From Phymatolithon calcareum (lineage: Eukaryota > Rhodophyta > Florideophyceae > Hapalidiales), in assembly GCA_977006965.1 (NCBI GenBank), contig OZ345352.1, positions 868,001-932,000 on the forward strand: 64,000 bases of DNA, written 5' to 3'. Numbering within the stretch: position 1 is the first letter of the stretch; the number at the start of each line of letters is the position of its first letter. The translations under genes and the position numbers were made by a program. Below the pieces are notes generated by a model. That model saw only the letters and a program-made list of their open reading frames with translations, did not search any database and was not told the DNA's origin. Shown in pieces: positions 21,632-35,271 of this stretch.

Positions 21632-23020
21632 CATGGGAGAAACAAACAATAAAACTTAAAGGTTTGTTGTGTGCGAAGCATTTGAACCACTCTCAACATA
21701 TAATCAACATGGCAAAGACCTAAGATCAGCAAGACTAACCAGAGTATAAATTGACAGAGGAAGAGCTCCCATCATTACAAATTTACTTGTCTTATCACGA
21801 TCAGGAATCAAGCCCACAGTTAATCTCGTCGACTCTCCGACTCATCCTTCTCGCCGGAAAAGTTCTGCGCATCTTCTTGAAATCAAGCTCTCATCCGCCC
21901 GATCTCATGTTTCTTCTGCCAGCATCCCATAGAGACTCTGGGAGCTCTAGCACGGGAGGTTTCGGCGGGTCCTGCGTGTTCGAATAGGCGGCTAAGTGCA
22001 AGGATTTGATGATAGGCATGATTTAGTGGGTGGTGCAATGAACGTAGTCACAGCCTGCAATGACCAGTAGAGGAAATTTTCTGGGAGAGATGCATCGATG
22101 GCGGGCAGATCGAGTTAACCCGGATGGTCGCTGCCTATTTATTGAAGTCGGAGCTCCGCCGTGGGGCGCTATGCGTACAGTATGACCACGAGTGCAGATA
22201 CCTTGTGCCTTCAAAATCTCTCACTTGTTTGGCATGTCGTTTCTTCGACAGCTGCACGCACATCGGATTTACGAGTCCACCACCGCATTGCAGGTTGGCC
22301 GGCACCGGTTGCTATGGTATGCCCAATGGGACCATTGTACATTTCCACAATGCCCACTCCCTGATCTAATCCCCATTACACCAGCAGTGCATTATTCATG
22401 ACGACACAAGTCTATGATACGCAACGCTCTGTCCAAAAATCGCCCTCCAGCAAGGCGTTCATCAAAAATGACTATTTTGCCTCTTGGTCAATATTCTCAT
22501 ACTTCCGGGAAGGTAAGATCTAGCGGACCAAAGACATGTCCTTGGGCAACCTAGCAAGGCATTGAATGTGCTGTTAGTGGTCTAGTAATTATTCTTAATT
22601 TCTGGAAATTTTAGCAGAAATAAGGGGAACATAATTGAAGTTTCGACTGGACTTGGTTGTATATGTTACGAGAAACTACGTCAGTCCTCAACCTGGTCTC
22701 CATGCAAACTGTAACTCCATAGAAATCGTCCTCATTCTTTGTGGACGCGGCACATTCGCCTTGGCGACATCACTCAGGGACGAGCGACAGAGTCCACGGG
22801 TATCTGCAAATAGTTCGTTGCCACAAATTTTTACACATCCGTCCGCGTTTCTGTGTCGTACAAGATTCCGGTTCTACCAGTTAGAATAACATGTCTGTCA
22901 AGACAGATATTTGGATTCTTCCGCCAGTTCTAGCTGACATCGCCTCTGTCTTTTGTTCACAAGATTTGCATCATGTCTTTCAGTTCTTTGTCGGACACAC
23001 AATCCCTACTGCTGCATGTC
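21632..23020. other. Rest of the array unit, no supported gene
   Basis: Short frames on both strands recur in every unit only because the DNA is identical. No domain, TM protein or RNA gene is recognisable. The same holds for 20400-21421 and the equivalent stretches of the other units. Confidence 0.5.
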
Positions 23021-23344
23021 ACCAAAGAGGAGATTGAAATCACTGAAAAAGCTCTGGACAAGCTACTCTTCTTAACTATCGTCTTTTACGACGACATGGA
23101 ATAGACAAGGCGCCAATTGAGGAAATCTGATCAGTGGACCCCAAGCTTTTCCCTCCGCCCTTTTACGGGAGAGGGTTTTTGCAGCTAGGTATAAGACGTT
23201 AACCAGGGTTACAAGTATTTGAATATATGATCGAAGCTACAACGCAGCTGCTGAAACGCATCTCCCTTGCAGTCTCATGAGTGTTACTGAGGGCGTTTAA
23301 TAAATTCCAAATTCAAAAAAAAATGCTCATCCTTCAGCGCGTTC

Positions 23345-23920
23345 GACACAATTCGGATGTACAAGACGCAGGCGCTCGCATTGGGAACTGTACAGTGTTC
23401 AAAGTAGGTCCCACCCTTGATGTACTTCGAGCATGGCTAGCAGAAACTGCATTTTACTCTTTTCGGAGTTGGATCGAATATACTGCCGATTTGCGGGAGA
23501 AAACAGATGGCGACATGTTTTTTTCTCGTCGGCAAGATCAGAGAAAGTATACTTGAAAATCGGATACCCGAAGAAGAAGAAGAAGAAGTGTAAGTTTTTT
23601 ATTTAAAAGTTACCAACGCATCTGCAGACGCTGGATACCCGAAGAAGCACGTTAAGATGAAAATGTTGTCCACGATAGCTTTGCTAGTTGTGCTCTACTT
23701 ATTTGCTTTATATTGCATTGCTTCTTTTGCGATTGAGTTTCAAAGTCAGGTAAGCACAGGGATTGATTCAGAATGCGTTACAAGGACAGCTATGCTCAAC
23801 TTGATCAGAGAAGATGCAATAGACCGTGGCGCTCTTCGTTGGAGTAGTGGGCATTCTGTAACCATAGCCCTTTCAGTCAATGATACTGATCAACAACGTT
23901 TGAAAGTTGTGCGCAGTTGA
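23345..23920 (+). pseudogene. Decayed 3' half of the membrane-protein gene, array copy 2
   Basis: Same content and lesions as 19276-19851. The terminal 87-codon frame starts at 23657 and begins MKMLSTIALL. Confidence 0.8.
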
Positions 23921-26900
23921 AGAGACAGAGGTTCAGACAGAAATATCGGAAAGGAATGAAATATCGTCTTCACATAGTATTGTAACCTTTCGAAAATCTT
24001 CTTGTATGCTCCAAGCGTGCAGCACGCAGGCAGACTCAAGGAGCACGAATATAACAGAAATATACATGGTCCTAATATGGAATAGATAAAAATTCTGTAT
24101 GGAGCACCGCTCCGAACAATGCCACATTCAGTTCTATTATCTCGATCTCGAACAAAATATAGCACTAATTGCGATGTGCTCTATTGGACCTCTATGGAAA
24201 CCCAAGGTAAACTTACGCTCGGCAGTAAGAAAAAGCTTACTGTGGGATTACCGCGGTGATCGAACTAGTCGCCTTTCAACGTACTCTAGCGTCATCGAAG
24301 ATGAGTACAGAAATTGAGTTTGAGTGCAAGAGACTCACAGGAGCTCTTGTTGGGAGAGAATTACGAATCAAGAACGTTTTGAGTAGCCAGACGACTTTAG
24401 CGTAGAGATTATCGCAAGAGCTGCCCCGTTACTCCAAGGTGAGGCTTTGGGAGCTCTCAAATAAAAATAAAATCATCAAATATCCCAGTAAGAAAAAAGC
24501 TTATATATGGCTAAGAAGTCGTGAAATCTAGACCATCCAGGATACAATGCGCAGAATCCACATGAAGCGATAAGTTGAGTTTGAGCCGACGCTGCCGCGA
24601 GGCTAGCACAAAAATGAGCAGCATGTGCTGAAAATATACCGATACAATTTAGTGAGAACGTTCGCTTGCAAAGGCGGAGTCGACACTTCGACCTCGCATG
24701 GGCACAACTAACGCATGCACTTTTCCAAGTGCCTGTACGTCATGAAGAAGAGGGATCACCAGCATGCCTGGTACGGAGGTCATCGGCGATGTGATCGGAC
24801 GCCCAGCACCTATCAAGCACATTCTCCTCCAGCGGCGGACACATCTGCCTGATCGCAGGTAGCACAGTCCAGAGTCCTCGGTGGGAGGATCGATGTTGGC
24901 AGATGTGATCCCTTCTTCGCTGAGCGCCTTGGTCTTATTACGGCATCCCTTGGTATATATTGGGTTCATTTCTCTTCTCATTTCTCTGTTGCAGGATCTG
25001 TGAGCAAAACGAAGGCCATTCCGCATCAAGAAATGCCTCCAAATATTCCCGGAGATGATGAAATTCTGGTTGCTCGAATATTTACTCCGCCCATGGATGT
25101 GCGGAAAACTGCTACAGGGCAGAATTCTCTGTGCGGGTCATTTTCCGGCAGAGCGGGATATATATATATGAAACCCGAAGACTGTTGAGTAGCGGACTGT
25201 ACGTTTGCATTTGTAGAGCTTATTCTATCCGATAAACTCAGCCACTTTATACTGAACGCCCTTCCTTGCATAACGTAATCTTTTCTACATTCATCTATCT
25301 CCCTAGTTACTCGGTCTCCGGAAATGGACATTCAAAGTGTTCACGTTCTACAAGAGAAACTTTTGCTTGCTCTCACCTGATAGGAAACACTGTCTCGCGG
25401 AAGGAGCCATGTGACACACAGCACTGTGATAGCAAAGGTCAAGGCAAATGCTTTTCCTGGTGTTACACCAGCATTCAGAACGTGTGTTTCACGAGAAGAA
25501 GAAGAAGAAAGGTAGATTTTTATTTAAAAGTTACCAACGCATCTGCTGACGCTCGGGGCAAATTTCCTAAGGCCAAGAGGTTTTGGCTAGATTCTGTGTT
25601 GAAGGGGTTTTCTTTTCTTGTTGGTGTAACACGATTCAGTGGACTACAAAAACCCACCTCTGGTCTCCTTCGGGACCTCAAGGGGGAAAGTTACGAGAAG
25701 CATGGGAGAAACAAACAATAAAACTTAAAGGTTTGTTGTGTGCGAAGCATTTGAACCACTCTCAACATATAATCAACATGGCAAAGACCTAAGATCAGCA
25801 AGACTAACCAGAGTATAAATTGACAGAGGAAGAGCTCCCATCATTACAAATTTACTTGTCTTATCACGATCAGGAATCAAGCCCACAGTTAATCTCGTCG
25901 ACTCTCCGACTCATCCTTCTCGCCGGAAAAGTTCTGCGCATCTTCTTGAAATCAAGCTCTCATCCGCCCGATCTCATGTTTCTTCTGCCAGCATCCCATA
26001 GAGACTCTGGGAGCTCTAGCACGGGAGGTTTCGGCGGGTCCTGCGTGTTCGAATAGGCGGCTAAGTGCAAGGATTTGATGATAGGCATGATTTAGTGGGT
26101 GGTGCAATGAACGTAGTCACAGCCTGCAATGACCAGTAGAGGAAATTTTCTGGGAGAGATGCATCGATGGCGGGCAGATCGAGTTAACCCGGATGGTCGC
26201 TGCCTATTTATTGAAGTCGGAGCTCCGCCGTGGGGCGCTATGCGTACAGTATGACCACGAGTGCAGATACCTTGTGCCTTCAAAATCTCTCACTTGTCTG
26301 GCATGTCGTTTCTTCGACAGCTGCACGCACATCGGATTTACGAGTCCACCACCGCATTGCAGGTTGGCCGGCACCGGTTGCTATGGTATGCCCAATGGGA
26401 CCATTGTACATTTCCACAATGCCCACTCCCTGATCTAATCCCCATTACACCAGCAGTGCATTATTCATGACGACACAAGTCTATGATACGCAACGCTCTG
26501 TCCAAAAATCGCCCTCCAGCAAGGCGTTCATCAAAAATGACTATTTTGCCTCTTGGTCAATATTCTCATACTTCCGGGAAGGTAAGATCTAGCGGACCAA
26601 AGACATGTCCTTGGGCAACCTAGCAAGGCATTGAATGTGCTGTTAGTGGTCTAGTAATTATTCTTAATTTCTGGAAATTTTAGCAGAAATAAGGGGAACA
26701 TAATTGAAGTTTCGACTGGACTTGGTTGTATATGTTACGAGAAACTACGTCAGTCCTCAACCTGGTCTCCATGCAAACTGTAACTCCATAGAAATCGTCC
26801 TCATTCTTTGTGGACGCGGCACATTCGCCTTGGCGACATCACTCAGGGACGAGCGACAGAGTCCACGGGTATCTGCAAATAGTTCGTTGCCACAAATTTT

Positions 26901-27413
26901 TACACATCCGTCCGCGTTTCTGTGTCGTACAAGATTCCGGTTCTACCAGTTAGAATAACATGTCTGTCAAGACAGATATTTGGATTCTTCCGCCAGTTCT
27001 AGCTGACATCGCCTCTGTCTTTTGTTCACAAGATTTGCATCATGTCTTTCAGTTCTTTGTCGGACACACAATCCCTACTGCTGCATGTCACCAAAGAGGA
27101 GATTGAAATCACTGAAAAAGCTCTGGACAAGCTACTCTTCTTAACTATCGTCTTTTACGACGACATGGAATAGACAAGGCGCCAATTGAGGAAATCTGAT
27201 CAGTGGACCCCAAGCTTTTCCCTCCGCCCTTTTACGGGAGAGGGTTTTTGCAGCTAGGTATAAGACGTTAACCAGGGTTACAAGTATTTGAATATATGAT
27301 CGAAGCTACAACGCAGCTGCTGAAACGCATCTCCCTTGCAGTCTCATGAGTGTTACTGAGGGCGTTTAATAAATTCCAAATTCAAAAAAAAATGCTCATC
27401 CTTCAGCGCGTTC

Positions 27414-27989
27414 GACACAATTCGGATGTACAAGACGCAGGCGCTCGCATTGGGAACTGTACAGTGTTCAAAGTAGGTCCCACCCTTGATGTACTTCGAG
27501 CATGGCTAGCAGAAACTGCATTTTACTCTTTTCGGAGTTGGATCGAATATACTGCCGATTTGCGGGAGAAAACAGATGGCGACATGTTTTTTTCTCGTCG
27601 GCAAGATCAGAGAAAGTATACTTGAAAATCGGATACCCGAAGAAGAAGAAGAAGAAGTGTAAGTTTTTTATTTAAAAGTTACCAACGCATCTGCAGACGC
27701 TGGATACCCGAAGAAGCACGTTAAGATGAAAATGTTGTCCACGATAGCTTTGCTAGTTGTGCTCTACTTATTTGCTTTATATTGCATTGCTTCTTTTGCG
27801 ATTGAGTTTCAAAGTCAGGTAAGCACAGGGATTGATTCAGAATGCGTTACAAGGACAGCTATGCTCAACTTGATCAGAGAAGATGCAATAGACCGTGGCG
27901 CTCTTCGTTGGAGTAGTGGGCATTCTGTAACCATAGCCCTTTCAGTCAATGATACTGATCAACAACGTTTGAAAGTTGTGCGCAGTTGA
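27414..27989 (+). pseudogene. Decayed 3' half of the membrane-protein gene, array copy 3
   Basis: Same content and lesions as copy 2. The 87-codon frame starts at 27726. Confidence 0.8.
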
Positions 27990-30900
27990 AGAGACAGAGG
28001 TTCAGACAGAAATATCGGAAAGGAATGAAATATCGTCTTCACATAGTATTGTAACCTTTCGAAAATCTTCTTGTATGCTCCAAGCGTGCAGCACGCAGGC
28101 AGACTCAAGGAGCACGAATATAACAGAAATATACATGGTCCTAATATGGAATAGATAAAAATTCTGTATGGAGCACCGCTCCGAACAATGCCACATTCAG
28201 TTCTATTATCTCGATCTCGAACAAAATATAGCACTAATTGCGATGTGCTCTATTGGACCTCTATGGAAACCCAAGGTAAACTTACGCTCGGCAGTAAGAA
28301 AAAGCTTACTGTGGGATTACCGCGGTGATCGAACTAGTCGCCTTTCAACGTACTCTAGCGTCATCGAAGATGAGTACAGAAATTGAGTTTGAGTGCAAGA
28401 GACTCACAGGAGCTCTTGTTGGGAGAGAATTACGAATCAAGAACGTTTTGAGTAGCCAGACGACTTTAGCGTAGAGATTATCGCAAGAGCTGCCCCGTTA
28501 CTCCAAGGTGAGGCTTTGGGAGCTCTCAAATAAAAATAAAATCATCAAATATCCCAGTAAGAAAAAAGCTTATATATGGCTAAGAAGTCGTGAAATCTAG
28601 ACCATCCAGGATACAATGCGCAGAATCCACATGAAGCGATAAGTTGAGTTTGAGCCGACGCTGCCGCGAGGCTAGCACAAAAATGAGCAGCATGTGCTGA
28701 AAATATACCGATACAATTTAGTGAGAACGTTCGCTTGCAAAGGCGGAGTCGACACTTCGACCTCGCATGGGCACAACTAACGCATGCACTTTTCCAAGTG
28801 CCTGTACGTCATGAAGAAGAGGGATCACCAGCATGCCTGGTACGGAGGTCATCGGCGATGTGATCGGACGCCCAGCACCTATCAAGCACATTCTCCTCCA
28901 GCGGCGGACACATCTGCCTGATCGCAGGTAGCACAGTCCAGAGTCCTCGGTGGGAGGATCGATGTTGGCAGATGTGATCCCTTCTTCGCTGAGCGCCTTG
29001 GTCTTATTACGGCATCCCTTGGTATATATTGGGTTCATTTCTCTTCTCATTTCTCTGTTGCAGGATCTGTGAGCAAAACGAAGGCCATTCCGCATCAAGA
29101 AATGCCTCCAAATATTCCCGGAGATGATGAAATTCTGGTTGCTCGAATATTTACTCCGCCCATGGATGTGCGGAAAACTGCTACAGGGCAGAATTCTCTG
29201 TGCGGGTCATTTTCCGGCAGAGCGGGATATATATATATGAAACCCGAAGACTGTTGAGTAGCGGACTGTACGTTTGCATTTGTAGAGCTTATTCTATCCG
29301 ATAAACTCAGCCACTTTATACTGAACGCCCTTCCTTGCATAACGTAATCTTTTCTACATTCATCTATCTCCCTAGTTACTCGGTCTCCGGAAATGGACAT
29401 TCAAAGTGTTCACGTTCTACAAGAGAAACTTTTGCTTGCTCTCACCTGATAGGAAACACTGTCTCGCGGAAGGAGCCATGTGACACACAGCACTGTGATA
29501 GCAAAGGTCAAGGCAAATGCTTTTCCTGGTGTTACACCAGCATTCAGAACGTGTGTTTCACGAGAAGAAGAAGAAGAAAGGTAGATTTTTATTTAAAAGT
29601 TACCAACGCATCTGCTGACGCTCGGGGCAAATTTCCTAAGGCCAAGAGGTTTTGGCTAGATTCTGTGTTGAAGGGGTTTTCTTTTCTTGTTGGTGTAACA
29701 CGATTCAGTGGACTACAAAAACCCACCTCTGGTCTCCTTCGGGACCTCAAGGGGGAAAGTTACGAGAAGCATGGGAGAAACAAACAATAAAACTTAAAGG
29801 TTTGTTGTGTGCGAAGCATTTGAACCACTCTCAACATATAATCAACATGGCAAAGACCTAAGATCAGCAAGACTAACCAGAGTATAAATTGACAGAGGAA
29901 GAGCTCCCATCATTACAAATTTACTTGTCTTATCACGATCAGGAATCAAGCCCACAGTTAATCTCGTCGACTCTCCGACTCATCCTTCTCGCCGGAAAAG
30001 TTCTGCGCATCTTCTTGAAATCAAGCTCTCATCCGCCCGATCTCATGTTTCTTCTGCCAGCATCCCATAGAGACTCTGGGAGCTCTAGCACGGGAGGTTT
30101 CGGCGGGTCCTGCGTGTTCGAATAGGCGGCTAAGTGCAAGGATTTGATGATAGGCATGATTTAGTGGGTGGTGCAATGAACGTAGTCACAGCCTGCAATG
30201 ACCAGTAGAGGAAATTTTCTGGGAGAGATGCATCGATGGCGGGCAGATCGAGTTAACCCGGATGGTCGCTGCCTATTTATTGAAGTCGGAGCTCCGCCGT
30301 GGGGCGCTATGCGTACAGTATGACCACGAGTGCAGATACCTTGTGCCTTCAAAATCTCTCACTTGTTTGGCATGTCGTTTCTTCGACAGCTGCACGCACA
30401 TCGGATTTACGAGTCCACCACCGCATTGCAGGTTGGCCGGCACCGGTTGCTATGGTATGCCCAATGGGACCATTGTACATTTCCACAATGCCCACTCCCT
30501 GATCTAATCCCCATTACACCAGCAGTGCATTATTCATGACGACACAAGTCTATGATACGCAACGCTCTGTCCAAAAATCGCCCTCCAGCAAGGCGTTCAT
30601 CAAAAATGACTATTTTGCCTCTTGGTCAATATTCTCATACTTCCGGGAAGGTAAGATCTAGCGGACCAAAGACATGTCCTTGGGCAACCTAGCAAGGCAT
30701 TGAATGTGCTGTTAGTGGTCTAGTAATTATTCTTAATTTCTGGAAATTTTAGCAGAAATAAGGGGAACATAATTGAAGTTTCGACTGGACTTGGTTGTAT
30801 ATGTTACGAGAAACTACGTCAGTCCTCAACCTGGTCTCCATGCAAACTGTAACTCCATAGAAATCGTCCTCATTCTTTGTGGACGCGGCACATTCGCCTT

Positions 30901-31482
30901 GGCGACATCACTCAGGGACGAGCGACAGAGTCCACGGGTATCTGCAAATAGTTCGTTGCCACAAATTTTTACACATCCGTCCGCGTTTCTGTGTCGTACA
31001 AGATTCCGGTTCTACCAGTTAGAATAACATGTCTGTCAAGACAGATATTTGGATTCTTCCGCCAGTTCTAGCTGACATCGCCTCTGTCTTTTGTTCACAA
31101 GATTTGCATCATGTCTTTCAGTTCTTTGTCGGACACACAATCCCTACTGCTGCATGTCACCAAAGAGGAGATTGAAATCACTGAAAAAGCTCTGGACAAG
31201 CTACTCTTCTTAACTATCGTCTTTTACGACGACATGGAATAGACAAGGCGCCAATTGAGGAAATCTGATCAGTGGACCCCAAGCTTTTCCCTCCGCCCTT
31301 TTACGGGAGAGGGTTTTTGCAGCTAGGTATAAGACGTTAACCAGGGTTACAAGTATTTGAATATATGATCGAAGCTACAACGCAGCTGCTGAAACGCATC
31401 TCCCTTGCAGTCTCATGAGTGTTACTGAGGGCGTTTAATAAATTCCAAATTCAAAAAAAAATGCTCATCCTTCAGCGCGTTC

Positions 31483-32058
31483 GACACAATTCGGATGTAC
31501 AAGACGCAGGCGCTCGCATTGGGAACTGTACAGTGTTCAAAGTAGGTCCCACCCTTGATGTACTTCGAGCATGGCTAGCAGAAACTGCATTTTACTCTTT
31601 TCGGAGTTGGATCGAATATACTGCCGATTTGCGGGAGAAAACAGATGGCGACATGTTTTTTTCTCGTCGGCAAGATCAGAGAAAGTATACTTGAAAATCG
31701 GATACCCGAAGAAGAAGAAGAAGAAGTGTAAGTTTTTTATTTAAAAGTTACCAACGCATCTGCAGACGCTGGATACCCGAAGAAGCACGTTAAGATGAAA
31801 AAGTTGTCCACGATAGCTTTGCTAGTTGTGCTCTACTTATTTGCTTTATATTGCATTGCTCCTTTTGCGATTGAGTTTCAAAGTCAGGTAAGCACAGGGA
31901 TTGATTCAGAATGCGTTACAAGGACAGCTATGCTCAACTTGATCAGAGAAGATGCAATAGACCGTGGCGCTCTTCGTTGGAGTAGTGGGCATTCTGTAAC
32001 CATAGCCCTTTCAGTCAATGATACTGATCAACAACGTTTGAAAGTTGTGCGCAGTTGA
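31483..32058 (+). pseudogene. Decayed 3' half of the membrane-protein gene, array copy 4
   Basis: Same content as the other copies. The 87-codon frame starts at 31795 and begins MKKLSTIALL, as in the intact gene, with a Ser-to-Pro change in the TM segment. Confidence 0.8.
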
Positions 32059-32287
32059 AGAGACAGAGGTTCAGACAGAAATATCGGAAAGGAATGAAAT
32101 ATCGTCTTCACATAGTATTGTAACCTTTCGAAAATCTTCTTGTATGTTCCAAGCGTGCAGCACGCAGGCAGACTCAAGGAGCACGAATATAGCAGAAATA
32201 TACATGGTCCTAGTATGGAATAGATAAAAATTCTGTATGGAGCACCGCTCCGAACAATGCCACATTCAGTTCTATTATCTCGATCTC

Positions 32288-33637
32288 CGCTACGTGCCAG
32301 AACTTCAGAACTTTAGTGAACACAATAAAGCTGTGTCGGTAATGTGTGGTCAGCGGGTGGAGCCCTTGAGGAAATCGCATCCTATAATGCTACCGGGCCT
32401 GACCCCGTGCATCTGAGGAGCTCCATCCAGAGTTCGACCTGGTCAAACCCTGGACTTCCGCTTCCCTGAACTAATCCACAAGAACGCAAAGGGGATGGGA
32501 GGGTGGGAGAAACAAAATAAACGATTTCTCGATGCAGTCGAGCGGACGGAGGCAGATGATGCACGGTTGCACCTTGGTTTCTTCCCGTTGAGATGCGTGA
32601 GCTCACGGTTTGGCAGGTGCTATGACCCTGAGCTAGGTGTCTTCCGATACATTTGATTTAGGTTCAGTGTTGGTCGCCGCTGGACCGGCTCTTGTGGCGG
32701 TTACTGTGGGCTGCGAGTTGGGTATGGCAATATCCAGGACACTCGTTGAAACGGATGATCCTGCGACCGAACGGTGCCGCGGTCAAACCGTATTTTACAC
32801 GTGGTTCATTGTGTGCCTTTGCTCTTCGAGACGTTGGACATTCGTCTTCGTCCCTGCTTCGATTGCTTGATAAACGATCTTCTGCGTTCATTGAAATTGT
32901 AGTATTTTTGCTTCTCATATTCTTAATTGACAACAATTTACGGATTATCTCGTTCAGTATAAAAATATGCCCCTGAGCGAATTGTGAGAGAAAATCAGAT
33001 CGTAATCCAACTCACTAAATTTTTCGACTTTCAACTTGATGGAGATCTAGTTGAACTCTACGACGATTTCCTTGTCATTCAGGAGCATCTTGCCCAAATA
33101 TGCTACTCTAGGTCCGACATACAATTTTGATTTGAATTGAAGGGCGATGGAGGTGAGGCTGTGAAACATTGGAAGACCGTGCAGTATGCCTAAGTTCCCA
33201 GATAACCAACGCCAAACCCACAATAAAAATTCAACTCCAACTTTTCTATTACTCCGTGGTATCCACTCTTCTCTCCATCTGCGAGTCCTGGAAGATGACT
33301 GAAAAAGTCATAAGGAAGCTGAGTCCAACAGCGACTTAAAAGCTATCCAATAATACCAGCGATAGAATTGCCTTGGACACGTGCTTCGCATGGACGAGCA
33401 CCCAAGTGTGCCAAACCAACCCGGCAATCAATCTTCAGCAATGTTCCCGAGCGAAACATACAACCAGCTCTTAAAATCGTATAGGAAAGAGCAGCATGGT
33501 GAAAACTTAGACCCTCGAAACGCTGCTAACCTCTTTTGGAGGAAATGCAGAATACAAGTTCCCAGCTACCGTGGAGGTATTATTGAGTAGAGTCCCCATT
33601 CAATAGTTACTTGAAGCTGACCTCTATTAATTTCAAA
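32288..33637. other. Spacer between the array and NSE4
   Basis: No gene can be supported. A plus-strand frame at about 32690-32976 contains a hydrophobic run (IEIVVFLLLIFLI), and the overlapping frame 32637-32870 is also hydrophobic. These could be relics of the membrane-protein family, but the similarity is too weak to call. Confidence 0.35.
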
Positions 33638-34615
33638 CTACTCATCAGTGCTATCACCTCTATCGACTCTAGCTTCACTTCTTAAAAATGCTGCATTCAA
33701 CGAACATGGTTCGCTCGGGCTAATCCTATACTCATGAATAACTCTTTTCCACGTCTTCTTGTCAAAGCCCATTACGAACTGTGAATTTTCTGACATTTCA
33801 TGGGCAAGCCTGTTACTCGAATCGATGTATTCGAGCATGGGCGGCTGCGACGTTAAATTAAGTCTAGCGTATGTATACTTGACTAAGAAGCTTGAGAAGA
33901 AAATATTTTCAATTGTTCTTCTGTATCCGACTCGCTCATCCGGGTCGACGACAAACTTCCAAAAGTTAACCTTCCTGTGCCTCTTCAGTTCATCCTTCAA
34001 TAGTAGAATCTTCTTATCTGCCTGCGTCTGCTCAAATTTACCACTCTCAATCTTACTGAGACTCGCAGCGAAGAGACCTTTCGTCACCCGTTGCATCTTC
34101 TTACGGTGCTTCACAGGACCAGCATCCATGAGGGAGTTTCCGTGCATGAACTCGATAGCAGGGACAGTTTTCCATCGGTCAAAAACTGCTCTTCCGATAT
34201 CCCATAGATTTAAGGTAACGGGGGTATTGCTCGCAATGATATCTTCACCAGGGTCGTGAGCGGTCGATTGATGCAAGATTCCGACTAGAGCATCCACAAA
34301 TGTATTAGCGTCGTAGGCTCTGAGGCCAGCCTGAAACTGCTTAAGCTGGCTGTGAGAATACTTTCCAAGCTTGTGGAAGGTTTTTGAATCAACATAGGCA
34401 TGATCGACAGTGTGCACCTTTTCGTGATTCTCCTGAGCTTTGCAAAAGTGGTCTAACAACACTAAGGAGCGGCAATCTGAAGCCTCGTACTTATCCTTGC
34501 TCACCTCAGCATAGTGGTCCCGGAACTCCCGCAGGACGAATTTTGCCTTTTTGCGGCCTTCGCGAACCAGTTGTTCTTGCAAAGCGCGCTTACGGCGCTC
34601 CTCGCCAAGGTTCAT
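33638..34615 (-). CDS. NSE4: NSE4, kleisin subunit of the SMC5/6 complex
   Basis: Nse4 bridges the SMC5 and SMC6 heads and binds Nse1/Nse3. The complex acts in the nucleus in recombinational repair, replication-fork maintenance and silencing of extrachromosomal DNA. The first ATG is at 34615, giving 325 residues within the usual range for the family; an in-frame stop lies upstream at 34652-34654. The N-terminal third (about 25-110) has the helical kleisin pattern with the conserved YVDSKTF-type motif. The C-terminal winged-helix region (about 217-310) carries the family signature: NFWKFVVDP, TIENIFFSSFLV, then QFVMGFDKKTWKRVI. No intron or frameshift is visible, so it looks intact. It is the only recognisable housekeeping gene here and is flanked on both sides by repeats. 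Identification is from the C-terminal signature and the matching length. Confidence 0.88.
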   Translation of the reverse strand: MNLGEERRKRALQEQLVREGRKKAKFVLREFRDHYAEVSKDKYEASDCRSLVLLDHFCKAQENHEKVHTVDHAYVDSKTFHKLGKYSHSQLKQFQAGLRAYDANTFVDALVGILHQSTAHDPGEDIIASNTPVTLNLWDIGRAVFDRWKTVPAIEFMHGNSLMDAGPVKHRKKMQRVTKGLFAASLSKIESGKFEQTQADKKILLLKDELKRHRKVNFWKFVVDPDERVGYRRTIENIFFSSFLVKYTYARLNLTSQPPMLEYIDSSNRLAHEMSENSQFVMGFDKKTWKRVIHEYRISPSEPCSLNAAFLRSEARVDRGDSTDE

Positions 34616-35271
34616 CAATGCGCGCTGATATAGTTTCGACCGGATAGGAGGTCACGGAGCATACACAGAGAACTCTGCATGGCCAACAGTTCAGCAATGG
34701 TCTGGATCGGCTACGTTTGCTGGGTATTCTGGTTGTTGGGCACCTTGCGCAGTACAGATTATACCACCGTTAGAGGCGTCCTCTGATTGGAGAAGTGCCG
34801 AAAGTTAGCGCCATGCACGCACCTCGTCAGGTGATCCTGATCTCAATCTCGATCATTTACACCAGGGGAATGTTACCCTGTTTACACCATGAAATGCGAG
34901 GAAGACGAACTATTGGTCTTCCCCGCTATCCAATCTATGTGCGCAGAGTCCCAAATCCAATCGTAATTAATTGGATTTATTTAGAAGGTACCATGTGTCA
35001 CAACTGTAGGAAAGTCGGCATCTTTCTAGGCATATTCTATTAGCATTGAAAATTCAGCTTCCTTAATCGGAATTACATAGAATCACATCAAGGGCTCTAG
35101 CCACGTCATTCTCTTCTGCCGGAGTCCATGAAGGCTTCTTCAGGATTCTCTTGAGTGTTCCAACTGCCCATGATCCTTGACTGCTATTTCTTCAATTAAC
35201 TTCGGTGGGTTTCTCGGGAAATGCCCCAAATCCAATCCAGTCCAGAAAATCAATTTGATTACGCCATGCAC
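34616..35271. other. NSE4 upstream region, no supported gene
   Basis: About 650 bp before the segmental duplication. It presumably holds the NSE4 promoter, but no clear TATA box or other element stands out. Confidence 0.4.

Larger units (their letters stand above)
18952..32287 (+). repeat. Tandem array of a 4069-bp unit, 3.28 copies
   Basis: Every landmark recurs at exactly +4069 bp. Full units are 18952-23020, 23021-27089 and 27090-31158. A truncated fourth copy, 31159-32287, ends where copy 4 reads CGATCTCCGC instead of CGATCTCGAAC. Only a handful of substitutions separate the copies: CTAGAC/CTGGAC at 18983 versus the later units, AAAAAGGTG/AAAATGTTG/AAAAAGTTG at the start of the 87-codon frame, and GAAATGAAC/GAAATGGAC near 21255. 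Each unit carries the decayed 3' half of the membrane-protein gene, the C-terminal end of a paralogue, two short retroposon inserts and about 2.5 kb of sequence without a recognisable gene. Confidence 0.97.

Noticed and set aside
18952-32287. Regular repetition as a CRISPR-like or centromeric satellite array
   Set aside because: The unit is 4 kb with gene remnants, has no short repeat/spacer structure, and only 3.28 copies are seen.
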